Source: Epilithonimonas hominis (GTDB lineage Bacteria; Bacteroidota; Bacteroidia; Flavobacteriales; Weeksellaceae). From it: a DNA stretch of 64,000 nt. The notes beneath the pieces were generated by a model, which made no database searches, had not been told where the DNA came from, and was given only the letters and a program-made list of their open reading frames with translations. The position numbers and the translations under genes are program-made. The stretch covers positions 30,056 through 94,055 of the forward strand of contig NZ_RJTU01000055.1 of assembly GCF_003730015.1 (NCBI RefSeq). The letters run 5' to 3'. This document shows, piece after piece, positions 63,402 through 64,000 of this stretch (positions are counted from its first letter, which is position 1; each line of letters starts with the position of its first letter).

Positions 63402-63974
63402 TTATTTGCTTTTAACAAACTCTACATATACAGCAACATCCACATCTTTTGCAACACCTGCACCTGTTGGATCATAACTGATATTATAATCTAATCTGTT
63501 AACTTTGAAAGTAGTCTGGAAACCTAATTTCTCATTTCCTTGCTGATCTTTGTTCTTACCACCATAAACAGCAGTTACAGTAACTGGTTTTGTAACATTT
63601 TTGATTGTTAACTTACCTGTCAACTGATAAGTATTTCCTTTTAATTTTTTGATAGAAGTACTTTCAAATTTCATTGCAGGAAATTTTTCTGCATCAAAAA
63701 AATCAGCAGATTTCAAGTGATTATCACGCATCTCAACACCCGTGTTAACAGAAGTTGTATTAACAGTAAAATCAAATTTTGCATTGCTAAGATCATCAGC
63801 AGTCGTTACAACTTTTCCTTCAAACTTATCAAAACGCCCTTGTACAAAGCTAATTCCCAAGTGTTTGATGTTAAAATTGAACGAAGAATGCATTGGATCA
63901 ACATTCCAAGTAGTTTGCGAAAATCCTAAAATACTGATTGTTGCAAATAAAAACGATAAGAATAACTTTTTCAT
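63402..63974 (-). CDS. YceI family periplasmic protein
   Basis: 190 residues with a signal peptide (LSFLFATISILGFSQ). The mature protein has the YceI lipocalin-like pattern: WNVDPMHSSFNFNIKHLGIS, GRFDKFEGKVV, RDNHLKSADFFDAEKFPAMK and GKLTIKNVTKPVTV. YceI proteins bind polyisoprenoid lipids in the periplasm; a transport or storage role is inferred from homologues. Its promoter is beyond the window edge. Confidence 0.92.
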   Translation of the reverse strand: MKKLFLSFLFATISILGFSQTTWNVDPMHSSFNFNIKHLGISFVQGRFDKFEGKVVTTADDLSNAKFDFTVNTTSVNTGVEMRDNHLKSADFFDAEKFPAMKFESTSIKKLKGNTYQLTGKLTIKNVTKPVTVTAVYGGKNKDQQGNEKLGFQTTFKVNRLDYNISYDPTGAGVAKDVDVAVYVEFVKSK

Positions 63975-64000
63975 AATGAATACTCGTAGTGCATTATTAA

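Overview
The window looks like the chromosome of a low-GC flavobacterium of the Chryseobacterium/Epilithonimonas kind (Bacteroidota, Weeksellaceae). The evidence is a full gldK-gldL-gldM-gldN type IX secretion/gliding core, Bacteroidetes promoters (-33 TTG, about 20 nt, -7 TAnnTTTG), start codons without Shine-Dalgarno sequences, several Bacteroidetes-only families (DUF3467, DUF4270, probable DUF6427 and DUF6341), and the order tRNA-Thr/Tyr/Gly/Thr, tuf, tRNA-Trp, secE, nusG, rplKAJL, rpoBC. No CRISPR array, insertion sequence, prophage or rRNA gene was seen.

Region 1 (1-20,100, mostly minus strand) is the transcription/translation block. Read in its own direction it runs rpsU, a Xer recombinase, hpf, four tRNAs, tuf, tRNA-Trp, secE, nusG, rplK-A-J-L, rpoB, rpoC and a DUF3467 gene. 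Three junctions hold unrelated material: a DUF4394 lipoprotein on the opposite strand between tRNA-Thr and tuf; a decayed esterase/AraC pair between nusG and rplK; and an exported surface protein between rplL and rpoB. rplK and rpoB each have their own strong promoter. The rpoB leader is about 310 nt long and can close on itself through a 10-bp GC-rich helix starting almost at the predicted transcription start.

Region 2 (20,460-35,800) is mixed metabolism. It holds pdhB, a DUF2147 protein, a lipid-linked sugar and membrane module (GT39, GT2, LPG-synthase-TM-like protein, PssA), a DEDDh exonuclease, a FAH hydrolase, a UspA protein, small membrane and exported proteins (one built of 11-residue LEA-like repeats), a GH25 lysozyme and an Uup-type ABC-F ATPase.

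Region 3 (35,900-43,600) has a TonB-dependent siderophore receptor with a PepSY-TM protein, then the assimilatory sulfate genes cysH (Fe-S APS-reductase type), cysD, cysN and a Rossmann/TSUP fusion transporter. A hairpin repeat that also occurs after pdhB lies between cysD and cysN.

Region 4 (43,660-55,315) holds a FAD oxidoreductase, gldN-M-L-K, glmS, a DUF4270 lipoprotein, a short GT5-like protein and divergent panC. Region 5 (55,390-64,000) has tRNA-Lys/Leu/Lys, aroK, an S4-domain protein, an FKBP-like lipoprotein, mtaB, two unknown proteins, an HtrA protease, an MFS transporter and a YceI protein. Most operons end in clear rho-independent hairpins, listed individually. Promoters and RNA structures were read by eye and have not been tested.
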